Shown: positions 34,025 through 42,748 of the stretch, piece by piece | Layout: every line of letters begins with the position of its first letter | Numbering within the stretch: position 1 is the first letter of the stretch | From: Neorhizobium vignae | Lineage (GTDB): Bacteria; Pseudomonadota; Alphaproteobacteria; Rhizobiales; Rhizobiaceae | NCBI RefSeq assembly: GCF_000732195.1 | Contig: NZ_JNNU01000031.1 | Span: 1-59,091, forward strand | Length of the DNA: 59,091 bases | Direction: 5' to 3' | Program-made: the position numbers and the translations under genes | Notes under the pieces: model-generated | The model's database searches: none | What the model saw: the letters and a program-made list of their open reading frames with translations, nothing else | What the model was told of the DNA's origin: nothing

Positions 34025-34930
34025 GTGACGGAACCCATCAATGTCGATGATTTGCGTTTTCTTCTGTCGGTTGCCGAGACCGGCTCCACGCTTTCGGCGT
34101 CCAAGGCGCTGAATGTCAGCCAGAGCACCGTGTCCCGGCGGATCGCCGCTCTTGAGGCCGATCTATGCATCCAACTGTTCGACAAAAGGCGCACTGGCTA
34201 TGTGCTGACGGAGGCGGGGGCGGCGTTGATCGCGCCGGCAGAGGCGGTGCGCCAGGCGGTGGACGTCTTTTCCGGCGCGGTCGGCAGTCTTTCTCGAGAA
34301 ATTTCCGGCACGGTTCGATTCACTACCAATGACGTTCTGGCCAACCTCTTGCTGACCGACCTGACAATGCGGCTGAAGCGGGCGCATCCGGGTGTGAGGC
34401 TGGAGGTCGACACCAGCAACCTGTTGCGTGACCTCGCAAACGGGGAGGCGGACGTCGCGTTGCGGGCGGCGCCTGCGCCGACGCAGGCCGGGCTGGTGGG
34501 GCTCAAGATGGTGGAGGACTATTGGAGCCTCTACTGTTCGCACAGTTACGGCGAGCGCAACGGGGTGCCGAAGAGCCTTGAGGAGTTATCGGGCCACGCG
34601 CTGATCGGCATCGACACCCATGTGCGGGGCCGCCCTATCTTCGAATGGGCACGTCAGCACTTCCCGCCGGAAACGCTCTTGTTGCGGCAAAACACTGTTC
34701 CGGCTGTCTTCGCCAGCGTGCGCAACGGGCTTGGCATCGGCTTCTACTCCGAGTTCATCGCCGCGGGCGATCCCGAACTCGTGCTCTGCTTCCGCCCTCC
34801 GGTGCCGCCGGCGGCGGAAATCTGGCTGGTGACGCATGAGCGGCTGCGCAACGTGCCGCGGGTCAGGGCTGTGATGGATGCGATCAAGGGGTTGGTGAAG
34901 GAGAGAGTGGGGGAGGGCCAGCCACCTTGA
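34025..34930 (+). CDS. LysR family transcriptional regulator
   Basis: About 301 residues. The N-terminal winged helix reads LRFLLSVAETGSTLSASKALNVSQSTVSRRIAALEADL, and the C-terminal ligand domain begins GTVRFTTNDVLANLLLTDL. The substrate-binding fold includes GEADVALRAAPAPTQAGLVG and RNGLGIGFYSEFIAAGD. It probably controls the divergent cupin gene. No ATG is available at the start; GTG 34025 gives the usual spacing before the helix-turn-helix, with TTG codons at 34016 and 33995 as alternatives. The shared region holds the palindrome AAACGCGTTT at 33931-33940. Confidence 0.9.
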   Translation: MTEPINVDDLRFLLSVAETGSTLSASKALNVSQSTVSRRIAALEADLCIQLFDKRRTGYVLTEAGAALIAPAEAVRQAVDVFSGAVGSLSREISGTVRFTTNDVLANLLLTDLTMRLKRAHPGVRLEVDTSNLLRDLANGEADVALRAAPAPTQAGLVGLKMVEDYWSLYCSHSYGERNGVPKSLEELSGHALIGIDTHVRGRPIFEWARQHFPPETLLLRQNTVPAVFASVRNGLGIGFYSEFIAAGDPELVLCFRPPVPPAAEIWLVTHERLRNVPRVRAVMDAIKGLVKERVGEGQPP

Positions 34931-35042
34931 TTCCGTCACGCCGCATTTGACCCGGCCGAGCCGGGCCGGCAATCCATGACGCCGCGGGAAGGTTCTCGGG
35001 TTGATCCGGCTCCCCGACGCGTCTCATATTGCCTTGTGTGCG

Positions 35043-35447
35043 TTACGGCAGGGCTACCAGAACCTCTATCTCGACTAGCCATTCGGGCAAGGCGAGTGTT
35101 TCGACGCCGATCCAGGTACTCGCGCAAACCGGCCATTTTTCGCCGAATATGTCAGCGCCCGCCCCGAAGATTACCGGAACAAGATCCGGAGTGTGCCGGA
35201 CTACATAGATTTTCATCTGCAGGATGTCTTTCGGATCCGCCTTCATGGTCGTGAGCGCGTTGAGGACATTCCCGAAGCATTGCCTCGCCTGGGCGGCGTG
35301 ATCGTTTCCCCCGATAAGTTGACCTGACCTGTCGATCGCCACCTGGCCCGAGACGGCGGCAAGACGTGCCCCGGGTGGGGTTATGGCGATGTGGGCAATC
35401 AAGTGCGAGAAGGCATCGGTCAAGGACGGCGGATTGAGAGTTTCCAT
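35043..35447 (-). CDS. RidA/YjgF/YER057c family protein
   Basis: A 134-residue trimeric RidA-type protein: YSHLIAHIAI-like start (FSHLIAHIAITPPGARLAAVSGQVAIDRSGQLIG), then QARQCFGNVLNALTTMKADPKDILQMKIYVV and the C-terminal PVCASTWIGVETLALPEWLVEIEVLVALP. The Arg residue used by enamine deaminases at the family's usual position is not clearly present (PVCASTWIGV rather than PARSxV), so it may bind ligands or deaminate a different imine. It is downstream of the flavin monooxygenase (11-base gap) and probably finishes the same pathway. Confidence 0.9.
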   Translation of the reverse strand: METLNPPSLTDAFSHLIAHIAITPPGARLAAVSGQVAIDRSGQLIGGNDHAAQARQCFGNVLNALTTMKADPKDILQMKIYVVRHTPDLVPVIFGAGADIFGEKWPVCASTWIGVETLALPEWLVEIEVLVALP

Positions 35448-35458
35448 CTACGTCTCCC

Positions 35459-36898
35459 TTATTCCTGATCGATGGCAGCGATATAACCGTCGGGCCTGAC
35501 CAACAACGCCCGGACGCCGCGAAGGGCCGCGTGATCGGAAGGAGCTGTCTCCAGGGATTGGACGCAGCCGGATCGCAACCATTCCGGGCCGGAAACCGAT
35601 GCGCCAGGTTTGAAGGAAAGGTGAAGCCAACGACCTTCTACCAGCAGACTGTGCAGCGACATCGATCCGCCGTCCATACCCACAAGTTCGGTATCGGGAG
35701 CGCGCACCCCTGGCGCCAATCGCCCGGCAGCAACAGCCGTTTTCGCATCGGCACCATAGGCGACGTCGAAACCGGAAAGCTCACCGGCAAGGCGATGATT
35801 GACTGCAGGAATTTTCAGGAGCTCGTTCAGCGTCTCGCGCAGGGCAAGGGTCGCCGGATCGAAGCGGGTGACGAGCCCGACCTGCGCCAGGGTATTGGTG
35901 TAGAGGATGTGTCCTATTGGACGGCGTTCCTCGTCATAGGTATCAAGCAGTTTGTCGGGCGCCTGGCCCTTCACGACCGCGGCCAGTTTCCAGCCGAGAT
36001 TCAAAGCGTCCTGCAGTCCGACATTCATGCCCTGTCCGCCCATGGGAGCGTGGATATGAGCGGCATCGCCGGCGAGGAGGACGCGGCCCTTGCGATAGGT
36101 TCCGGCAAGACGCGTCTCATCGGCGAAACGCGAAAGCCAGATCGGGTCGCGAGGCTGATAGTCCTCGCCGATAATGCGCGCGGTTGATCCCGCGACCTCT
36201 TCCAGAGTAACCGGTTCGGTTCGCGGCACATGGGTTCGCTGGGGATCGACGAGCACGATGCGGTGGTGCTTGCCGTCACCGAGAGGCGCGATCATGACCG
36301 AACCATGTTCATTGGTGACCGACACGACGGGTTTTGCCGGCGGCGACGCCATAACCACGTCCGCAAGCATGAGCGAATTGCGGGCTTCTGCTCCCTCATA
36401 TGAGATGCCCGCATGTTCCCGCACGATGCTGCGAGCACCATCCGCTCCCACCACATAGGAGGCCGAATACTCTCCGCCGTCGGTAGAAATGTGCACCCGG
36501 TTTCCGTCGTCCACAATGTTGTTCGCTGCCGCGCCCCGCACGATGACGACGCCGAGTTCAGTCGCGCGTTCTTCGAGACGCTCTTCGGTCACGGCCTGCG
36601 GAATGAACAGGGTGTAGGGGAAGCGGGTGTCGAACGGCGAGAAATCCAGGCGCGTATCGAGGACTGCGTAGTGACCGGTCGGGATCGGTTTGCCTGTACT
36701 GAGGAAGCGATCGGCAAGGCCGCGCAAGGCAAACACTTCCAGCGAACGTCCATGAATGGTGAGCGCACGCGACTGCGCCGTCCGCTCAGTCCGCCGCTCA
36801 ATAACGACGACATCCACGCCAGCAAGTTTCAGTTCGCATGCCAGCCATAGTCCCACGGGTCCGGCGCCGACAACAACAACATCATAGTTCATTTTCAT
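35459..36898 (-). CDS. FAD-dependent aromatic monooxygenase (class A, TetX/phenol-hydroxylase-like)
   Basis: A 479-residue flavoprotein hydroxylase: FAD motif VVVVGAGPVGLWLACELKLAGVD, ERRTERTAQSRALTIHGRSLEVF, DG motif VVGADGARSIVREHAGI, and GD motif VLLAGDAAHIHAPMGGQGMNVGLQDALNLGWKLAAV. The C-terminal 90 residues form the extra thioredoxin-like domain of the phenol hydroxylase family. It hydroxylates an aromatic or polyketide substrate with NAD(P)H and oxygen and could detoxify a plant or microbial compound. It is divergent from a TetR repressor across a double operator, so it is probably induced by its substrate. Start ATG 36898 has TTGGAG upstream. Confidence 0.9.
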   Translation of the reverse strand: MKMNYDVVVVGAGPVGLWLACELKLAGVDVVVIERRTERTAQSRALTIHGRSLEVFALRGLADRFLSTGKPIPTGHYAVLDTRLDFSPFDTRFPYTLFIPQAVTEERLEERATELGVVIVRGAAANNIVDDGNRVHISTDGGEYSASYVVGADGARSIVREHAGISYEGAEARNSLMLADVVMASPPAKPVVSVTNEHGSVMIAPLGDGKHHRIVLVDPQRTHVPRTEPVTLEEVAGSTARIIGEDYQPRDPIWLSRFADETRLAGTYRKGRVLLAGDAAHIHAPMGGQGMNVGLQDALNLGWKLAAVVKGQAPDKLLDTYDEERRPIGHILYTNTLAQVGLVTRFDPATLALRETLNELLKIPAVNHRLAGELSGFDVAYGADAKTAVAAGRLAPGVRAPDTELVGMDGGSMSLHSLLVEGRWLHLSFKPGASVSGPEWLRSGCVQSLETAPSDHAALRGVRALLVRPDGYIAAIDQE

Positions 36899-36913
36899 GA
36901 GGAATGCTCCAAT

Positions 36914-36945
36914 CTAACGTTGTTAGATTTGCCTAACAATGTTAG
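36914..36945. promoter_or_regulatory. Double TetR operator
   Basis: Two palindromes, CTAACGTTGTTAG (36914-36926) and CTAACAATGTTAG (36933-36945), share the CTAAC-N3-GTTAG pattern and start 19 bases apart. They lie between the divergent monooxygenase and TetR genes, so one repressor can close both promoters. Confidence 0.85.
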
Positions 36946-36961
36946 AGAGTCAATCGTAAAA

Positions 36962-37606
36962 ATGGGGATGGAAATGCGCATCGTGAAAACCGAGGTCATT
37001 GCGACGGCGCTGAAGCTGCTGGATGAGGTCGGCATTGAGGGGCTTACCATGCGTAAGCTGGCCGACGCGCTCAACGTTCAGGCGCCGTCGCTTTATTGGC
37101 ATTTCGCCAACAAGGACGCGCTGCTGGAGGGGATGGCGGACGCCCTCATGGAACCGGTCGCCGTGGTCAATCCCGAAGGTGAGGCGTGGGATGCGAGGCT
37201 CGGGCGCGTGGCCTCCGAAGTGCGCGACGCACTGCTGTCGCGCCGCGATGCCGCACGCGTCTTTGCAGGAACCTATCCCTTGTCAAATAATGTACTGCGC
37301 GTCGGCTCGCTGATGATCGGTTCTCTCAAGCAAGCTGGTGCGGACGACCGAGTCGCAAGTTGGGGAGCGTTCACGGTTGTCTATTTCGTGATCGGCTTCG
37401 TTATCGAGGAGCAGGCGCTGGGCGGCGATAAGACAAACTCCGGTCGCGAGGAGGCGCAGATCCTCCCTGAGTTCCCGCTTGCGACGATCGCAATGCGTGA
37501 GATTGCCGGAGCAAACGCCGATCAGCGTTTTGCTTTTGGGCTCGATTTGCAGATACGAGCGCTGCGGGCTGTGATCAGTGAAACTGTCCGGGATCAGCGC
37601 CTCTGA
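36962..37606 (+). CDS. TetR family repressor (TetR-C type)
   Basis: About 214 residues. The N-terminal helix-turn-helix reads ALKLLDEVGIEGLTMRKLADALNVQAPSLYWHFANKDALLEGMAD, the TetR class that pairs with efflux or hydroxylase genes, and the remaining 150 residues form the all-helical ligand domain (LPEFPLATIAMREIAG, FAFGLDLQIRALRAV). It should bind the double operator just upstream and be released by the monooxygenase substrate. ATG codons at 36962, 36968 and 36974 are all possible; frame codons further upstream lie within the operator. Confidence 0.9.
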   Translation: MGMEMRIVKTEVIATALKLLDEVGIEGLTMRKLADALNVQAPSLYWHFANKDALLEGMADALMEPVAVVNPEGEAWDARLGRVASEVRDALLSRRDAARVFAGTYPLSNNVLRVGSLMIGSLKQAGADDRVASWGAFTVVYFVIGFVIEEQALGGDKTNSGREEAQILPEFPLATIAMREIAGANADQRFAFGLDLQIRALRAVISETVRDQRL

Positions 37607-37645
37607 GACAAACCTGGCATAATTGGAGAAGAGAGGATTTTCGGC

Positions 37646-37753
37646 TCATCGTCGGAAGACGGACTTGCCCGCCAGCACGCGGGTTCAAGAGCGACTGGCG
37701 TTGGCACCGAGCGGGCCGACCGCTCCCATTCCTGTTACGACCACACGACGTAT
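37646..37753 (-). pseudogene. Fragment of a beta-ketoacyl-ACP synthase gene (fabF-like)
   Basis: Minus-strand codons from 37753 read IRRVVVTGMGAVGPLGANASRS, then a stop at 37685-37687, then TRVLAGKSVFRR and another stop at 37646-37648, all in one frame. This matches the N-terminus of FabF-type synthases (MRRVVVTGMG...W.RLLAGKSGI). The start codon appears as ATA behind an intact GGAGG ribosome site, and the tryptophan codon expected before TRVLAG is TGA. Both fit single-base decay (ATG to ATA, TGG to TGA). The rest of the gene is absent. It is a relic of a lost fatty-acid or polyketide gene. Confidence 0.7.
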
Positions 37754-37829
37754 GATGCCTCCAGAAATGAAAACCGAAAGCTCGCGGACAGCGGATGCTG
37801 AACCGATGGAGAACTTCTCGTTCCGCTCG

Positions 37830-38420
37830 TTACTCGGCCGGCTCCGTGGCTGCGACACGCTTTGCTTCAGCAGCCGCTGCTTCAAGGAGATGGTCTGCCA
37901 GCCTTTCGTCGGTCACGATGCGTGACAGAGTCACCGCTCCGACCATGAGCGCGAGCATCGCCATGGCCTTGCGGGACGGATCGTCACCGTCGCTGCTGGC
38001 CGGCATCAGTTCGTCGAGAAGCTGCAGGTGGGCTTTGATGCCGTCCTGAAACGGCTTGCGAACATCGACGCTCTGGCGCGCGGCATCGGAGCCAAGGGCG
38101 ACCAGCGGGCAGCCGTCCCCGGTTTCTCCACGGTGTCCCGTCGAAAGGTAGAGATCGATCACGCCCTGGAGCGGATCCGGGCTCGAGGCCGCGACCGAGG
38201 ACCATCTGCGGGTCGCGCTTTCCATCGCGCGCCGCGACGCCAGTGCCGCCAGGTCGTCCTTGGATTCGAACTGCTTGTAGAAGCCACCCTGGGTAAGACC
38301 GGCACCTTTCATCAGGTCCTTGAGCCCGATGCCATCGAAGCCGTGCTCGCGAAAGAGCCTGCTGGCGACGTTGATGACCGTCTCGCGATTTGCTTCGGCC
38401 TGGGCGCGACTGACCCTCAT
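37830..38420 (-). CDS. TetR/AcrR family repressor
   Basis: About 196 residues. Helix-turn-helix: VINVASRLFREHGFDGIGLKDLMKGAGLTQGGFYKQFESKDDLAALA. The C-terminal domain (GCPLVALGSDAARQSVDVRKPF and a hydrophobic tail AMAMLALMVGAVTLSRIV) resembles regulators of the AcuR/YxaF kind. It is divergent from the RND efflux operon, and a perfect palindrome at 38468-38483 lies between, so it is the likely pump repressor. ATG 38420 is preferred because AGGAG lies six bases before it; ATG 38426 would lie too close. Confidence 0.9.
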   Translation of the reverse strand: MRVSRAQAEANRETVINVASRLFREHGFDGIGLKDLMKGAGLTQGGFYKQFESKDDLAALASRRAMESATRRWSSVAASSPDPLQGVIDLYLSTGHRGETGDGCPLVALGSDAARQSVDVRKPFQDGIKAHLQLLDELMPASSDGDDPSRKAMAMLALMVGAVTLSRIVTDERLADHLLEAAAAEAKRVAATEPAE

Positions 38421-38467
38421 GATCATCTCCTATTAGATTTCAATTGACATCTATAAAGCTTTTAGAG

Positions 38468-38483
38468 TTAGATTGCAATCTAA
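38468..38483. promoter_or_regulatory. Palindromic operator for the TetR/RND divergent promoters
   Basis: A perfect 16-base palindrome TTAGATTGCAATCTAA lies 34 bases before the adaptor start. A second, degenerate copy begins near 38432 (TTAGATTTCAATTGACATCT) and overlaps a TTGACA -35-like sequence. Confidence 0.75.
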
Positions 38484-38517
38484 GAATTATGCCGCCACCG
38501 TCAAGAAGGCCAGAGCC

Positions 38518-39633
38518 ATGAAACGCAAGATCCTCCTCTCAACCGTGGCTGTGGCCGCTCTTGTCGGCGTCGCCGCCGCGATTTTCCTGCTTCCGCCAAC
38601 GAGCAGGGATGCGGAAGCCGCAGACCCCCGCAATCTGGCTCCTCTCGTCAGCGTATCGAAGGTCAGGACCCCGGACGCAGCAAGCCGCAGCTTCACAGGC
38701 ACGGTTGCTGCCCGGGTGCAGAGCGATCTCGGCTTTCGCGTCCCTGGAAAAATCGTCGAACGGCTCGTCGGGCTTGGCGAGGAGGTCAAAGCCGGGCAGC
38801 CCCTGATGCGGGTTGACGATACCGATCTGCGCCTGGCCCTGTCGGCAAGGCGCAACGCCGTTGCTGCTGCGCGGGCGACATTCCTTCAGGCACAGGCCGA
38901 CGAGCGGCGGTATGCGACCCTCGTCAAGAACGGCCTGGCGGCGTCTCCCCAGAGATACGAACAGTCGAAGGCGGCGCTCGATACCGCGACTGCCCAACTC
39001 GCTGCGGCCGAAGCAGAGACAAAGGTCGCCGAAAACGAGGCGGCATATGCGGTTCTCGTGGCGGACGCGGACGGCACGATCGTCGAGACGCTGGGCGAGC
39101 CAGGTCAGGTGGTCTCAGCGGGCCAGCCGGTCATGCGCCTCGCGAAAGCAGGACCTCGCGAAGCACTCGTCTGGTTGCCTGAAAATCTCAGGCCTGCGAT
39201 TGGTACCGCAGCGCAGGCCACCATCTATGGCCGGAGCATGGAGGAAAGGGCGGCACTCAGGCAGATCTCCGATGCCGCTGATCCTCAAACCCGGACCTAT
39301 GAAACGCGCTGGGTATTGCAGGGTTCTGCGGCATCCGCGCCGTTGGGGGCAACCGTTACGATCAGCCTGCAGAACGAAGCGGCACAGTCGCATGCCGAGG
39401 TTCCCATTGGCGCGCTTCTGGATGACGGCGCCCGCACCGGCGTCTGGGTTTTGAACGAGCAGACGTCCAGCGTTCATTTCCGGGAGGTGAAGGTCGAGCG
39501 GATCGGCGAGGAGAAGGCCACGGTCTCAAACTTGGCGTCGGGCGAGGCTGTCGTCGCTCTTGGGGCGCATCTGCTTCAGGATGGCGCAAGCGTGCGCGTC
39601 GGCGTGCAAAAGGCGGAGGCGGCAAACCGATGA
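38518..39633 (+). CDS. RND efflux periplasmic adaptor subunit
   Basis: A 371-residue membrane fusion protein. The first 30 residues form a signal or membrane anchor (ILLSTVAVAALVGVAAAIFLL). Then come the biotinyl-lipoyl halves (SFTGTVAARVQSDLGFRVPGKI, VGLGEEVKAGQPLMRVDDTD), a coiled-coil hairpin of about 60 residues (NAVAAARATFLQAQADERRYATLVK, ETKVAENEAAYAVL), and a beta-barrel and membrane-proximal domain. It links the inner-membrane pump to an outer-membrane channel. It overlaps the pump gene by four bases. No outer-membrane factor gene is seen nearby. Confidence 0.92.
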   Translation: MKRKILLSTVAVAALVGVAAAIFLLPPTSRDAEAADPRNLAPLVSVSKVRTPDAASRSFTGTVAARVQSDLGFRVPGKIVERLVGLGEEVKAGQPLMRVDDTDLRLALSARRNAVAAARATFLQAQADERRYATLVKNGLAASPQRYEQSKAALDTATAQLAAAEAETKVAENEAAYAVLVADADGTIVETLGEPGQVVSAGQPVMRLAKAGPREALVWLPENLRPAIGTAAQATIYGRSMEERAALRQISDAADPQTRTYETRWVLQGSAASAPLGATVTISLQNEAAQSHAEVPIGALLDDGARTGVWVLNEQTSSVHFREVKVERIGEEKATVSNLASGEAVVALGAHLLQDGASVRVGVQKAEAANR

Positions 39634-42600
39634 GCTTCAATCTCTCTGCGCTCGCCGTTCGCGAGCGAGCCGTCACCCTGTTCTTCATCGTCCTGCTGGC
39701 CGCCGCCGGCGCCTATTCCTTTGTCAAGCTGGGCCGAGCCGAAGATCCGTCGTTCACCATCAAGACACTCACCGTTACGTCCGTTTGGCCGGGCGCGACC
39801 GCGCGTGAGATGCAGGATCTTGTCGCCGAACCGCTGGAAAAGCGCATCCAGGAACTCACCTGGTACGACCGCGTGGAGACGACCACCCGTCCCGGCTACG
39901 CCTTTCTGACGGTGACCCTCAAGGACAATACTCCGGCATCCGCCGTCGAAGCCGAATTCTACCAGGCGCGCAAGAAACTCGGAGACGAAGCTCGCAACCT
40001 TCCTCCAGGCGTGATCGGTCCTTTTGTCAACGACGAATATTCCGACGTCAGTTTCGCCCTTTATGCCTTGAAAGCAAAGGGCATGGCGATGCGTGACCTT
40101 GTTCGGCAGGCCGAGACGATACGTCAGGACATGCTTCACGTCCCAGGCGTGAAAAAGATCAATATTCTCGGCGAGCAGCCGGAACAGATTTTCGTCGAGT
40201 TCTCGTATTCCAAGCTCGCAACGCTCGGTATCTCGGCGCAAGACATCGCGGCTGCCCTGCAACGGCGCAATACGGTGACCCCGGCGGGATCGATCGACAC
40301 GCAGGGGCCTCAGGTCTTCATTCGGTTCGATGGTGCATACGACAGCGTCGAGTCGATTGCCGATACGCCCATCGTCGCGGCAGGACGCGTTCTCAAGCTG
40401 TCGGATTTCGCCGAGGTCCGTCGCGGATATCAGGATCCCGCCACCTATCATATTCGCCATGACGGCGAGCCCGCCATCATGCTTGGTGTGGTGATGCAGC
40501 AGGGCTGGAACGGTCTTGAACTCGGCAAGGCTCTGGAAGAGCGGTCCTCAAAGATTGCAGAGACCCTGCCGCTCGGCATGTCGCTCGCGAAAGTAAGCGA
40601 CCAGGCCGTCAATATCCAGGAAGCCGTCGGCGAGTTCATGCTGAAATTCGCCATGGCGCTCGGCGTCGTCCTGTTCGTAAGCCTCATCAGCCTCGGCTGG
40701 CGCGTCGGTATCGTCGTAGCGCTTGCCGTTCCGCTCACACTCGGCGTCGTCTTCCTGATCATGCTCGAAACCGGTCGCTTCTTCGACCGTATCACGCTCG
40801 GCGCGCTCATCCTTGCCCTCGGACTGCTCGTGGACGATGCCATCATCGCCATCGAGGTCATGGTGGTGAAAATGGAAGAAGGCATGGATCGCATCAAGGC
40901 GGCCGCCTATGCCTGGAGTCATACGGCCGCCCCGATGCTGTCCGGAACCCTCGTCACGATCATCGGGCTTATGCCGGTTGGCTTTGCCAGGTCCACCGCC
41001 GGTGAATATGCCGGCAATATCTTCTGGATCGTCGGTTTCGCGCTGATCGTCTCATGGATTGTCGCGGTAATCTTCACGCCCTATCTCGGCGTCAAGATGC
41101 TTCCTGCCATCAAGCCTGTCGCTGGCGGTCACGAAGCCATCTACGGCACGCCCAACTACCAGCGTCTTCGTTCAACGATCAAGTTCGTGGTTCGCCACAA
41201 GTATGTCACCTGCGCGGTGGTGGTCGTCACGATGGCGGTGTCCGTCGTGGGAATGGGGAGCGTCAAACAACAATTCTTCCCGACGTCGGATCGTCCCGAG
41301 GTCCTGGTGGAAGTGCGCATGCCTGAAGGGACCAGCATTGAGACGACGACGGCGACGGTCGAGAAGCTCGAGCGCTGGCTGAAAGAGCAGCCTGAAACGA
41401 AGATCGCCACCAGCTATATCGGCCAGGGTGCGCCACGCTTCTTCTTCGCCATGGCGCCAGAACTGCCGGACCCTTCATTCGCAAAGATCGTCGTGCTGAC
41501 ACCCGATGCCCACGGTCGCGAGGATCTGAAGCATCGCCTGCGGGCAGCCATCTCCAGCGGCCTCGCTCCAGAAGCCTATGTACGGGTGACGCAACTCGTC
41601 TTCGGTCCCTACACGCCTTTTCCGGTCGAGTTCCGTGTCATGGGACCGGATCCGGACGAACTGTACAGGATCTCCGAACAAGCGCTTGCGCTCATGAAGA
41701 CAGTACCGGATGTCCGCCAGGCGAACCGCGACTGGGGCAACCGCACCCCTGTCCTGCGCTTCATTCCCGATCAGGACCGGCTCAACCTTATTGGTCTGTC
41801 TCCTTCAGAGGCTGCACAGCAGATGCAGCTGTTGCTGAGCGGGGTGCCGATCACACAGGTTCGCGAAAACATCCGCAACGTTCCCGTGGTTGCACGTAGC
41901 GCCGGTGAAAACAGGCTCGACCCCTCGAGGCTGGCGGACTTTTCGTTGATGAGCAGGAATGGCCGCCCGGTTCCGCTCGACCAGATCGGTCACTCCGAAA
42001 TCCGCTTCGAGGAGCCGATCATGAAGCGCCGTGACCGCATCCCGGTTGTCACGATCCGCTCGGATATCAACGAGGCGACGCAGCCGCCGGAAGTTTCGCA
42101 ACAAGTGATGCAGGCACTTCAACCGCTGATCGCGTCTTTGCCCGTTGGCTATCGTATCGAAATGGGTGGAAATATCGAGGAGTCGCTGAAGGCCAACGTC
42201 GCTCTGGTTCAAGTGTTTCCCGTCATGATTGCAGCGATGCTGATCGTCATCATCCTGCAGGTCCGTAGCTTGTCCACGATGACGATGGTGATGCTGACGG
42301 GACCGCTCGGACTCGCAGGCGTCGTCCCGGTCTTGCTGATCTTCAATCAGCCCTTCGGGTTCAACGCCATCCTGGGGCTGATTGGTTTGGCAGGCATTCT
42401 TATGCGCAACACCTTGATCCTGACAGAACAGATCAAGGAAAACCAGGCGGCTGGTTTGGATGACTACCATGCCGTTATCGAGGCCACCGTGCAGAGAACG
42501 AGACCTGTCATATTGACGGCCATGGCTGCCGTGCTCGCCTTCATCCCGCTGACGTCCTCGGTCTTCTGGGGATCAATGGCCTACACGCTGATCGGCGGCA

Positions 42601-42743
42601 CCGCCGTCGGAACGGTGATGATCCTGCTGTTCCTGCCGGCCTTGTACGCGACCTGGTTCCGGATCAGGCCGCCTGAGGGGAAAACAGAGCGACAGGCAGA
42701 GGAGGGGTTGCCGGTCGTGAAACTCGCTATGGCGGCGGAGTAA
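39630..42743 (+). CDS. RND multidrug efflux pump (AcrB/MexB family)
   Basis: A 1037-residue RND permease with the usual two six-helix halves and two large periplasmic loops. The first membrane segment is AVTLFFIVLLAAAGAYSFVKL. The proton-relay helix carries LGLLVDDAIIAIEV (paired Asp) and the partner half LIGLAGILMRNTLI. The periplasmic loop begins PGATAREMQDLVAEPLEKRIQEL. It extrudes toxic compounds using the proton gradient. It is transcribed with the adaptor gene; the downstream TetR gene follows by six bases. Confidence 0.95.
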   Translation: MSFNLSALAVRERAVTLFFIVLLAAAGAYSFVKLGRAEDPSFTIKTLTVTSVWPGATAREMQDLVAEPLEKRIQELTWYDRVETTTRPGYAFLTVTLKDNTPASAVEAEFYQARKKLGDEARNLPPGVIGPFVNDEYSDVSFALYALKAKGMAMRDLVRQAETIRQDMLHVPGVKKINILGEQPEQIFVEFSYSKLATLGISAQDIAAALQRRNTVTPAGSIDTQGPQVFIRFDGAYDSVESIADTPIVAAGRVLKLSDFAEVRRGYQDPATYHIRHDGEPAIMLGVVMQQGWNGLELGKALEERSSKIAETLPLGMSLAKVSDQAVNIQEAVGEFMLKFAMALGVVLFVSLISLGWRVGIVVALAVPLTLGVVFLIMLETGRFFDRITLGALILALGLLVDDAIIAIEVMVVKMEEGMDRIKAAAYAWSHTAAPMLSGTLVTIIGLMPVGFARSTAGEYAGNIFWIVGFALIVSWIVAVIFTPYLGVKMLPAIKPVAGGHEAIYGTPNYQRLRSTIKFVVRHKYVTCAVVVVTMAVSVVGMGSVKQQFFPTSDRPEVLVEVRMPEGTSIETTTATVEKLERWLKEQPETKIATSYIGQGAPRFFFAMAPELPDPSFAKIVVLTPDAHGREDLKHRLRAAISSGLAPEAYVRVTQLVFGPYTPFPVEFRVMGPDPDELYRISEQALALMKTVPDVRQANRDWGNRTPVLRFIPDQDRLNLIGLSPSEAAQQMQLLLSGVPITQVRENIRNVPVVARSAGENRLDPSRLADFSLMSRNGRPVPLDQIGHSEIRFEEPIMKRRDRIPVVTIRSDINEATQPPEVSQQVMQALQPLIASLPVGYRIEMGGNIEESLKANVALVQVFPVMIAAMLIVIILQVRSLSTMTMVMLTGPLGLAGVVPVLLIFNQPFGFNAILGLIGLAGILMRNTLILTEQIKENQAAGLDDYHAVIEATVQRTRPVILTAMAAVLAFIPLTSSVFWGSMAYTLIGGTAVGTVMILLFLPALYATWFRIRPPEGKTERQAEEGLPVVKLAMAAE

Positions 42744-42748
42744 TTCTC

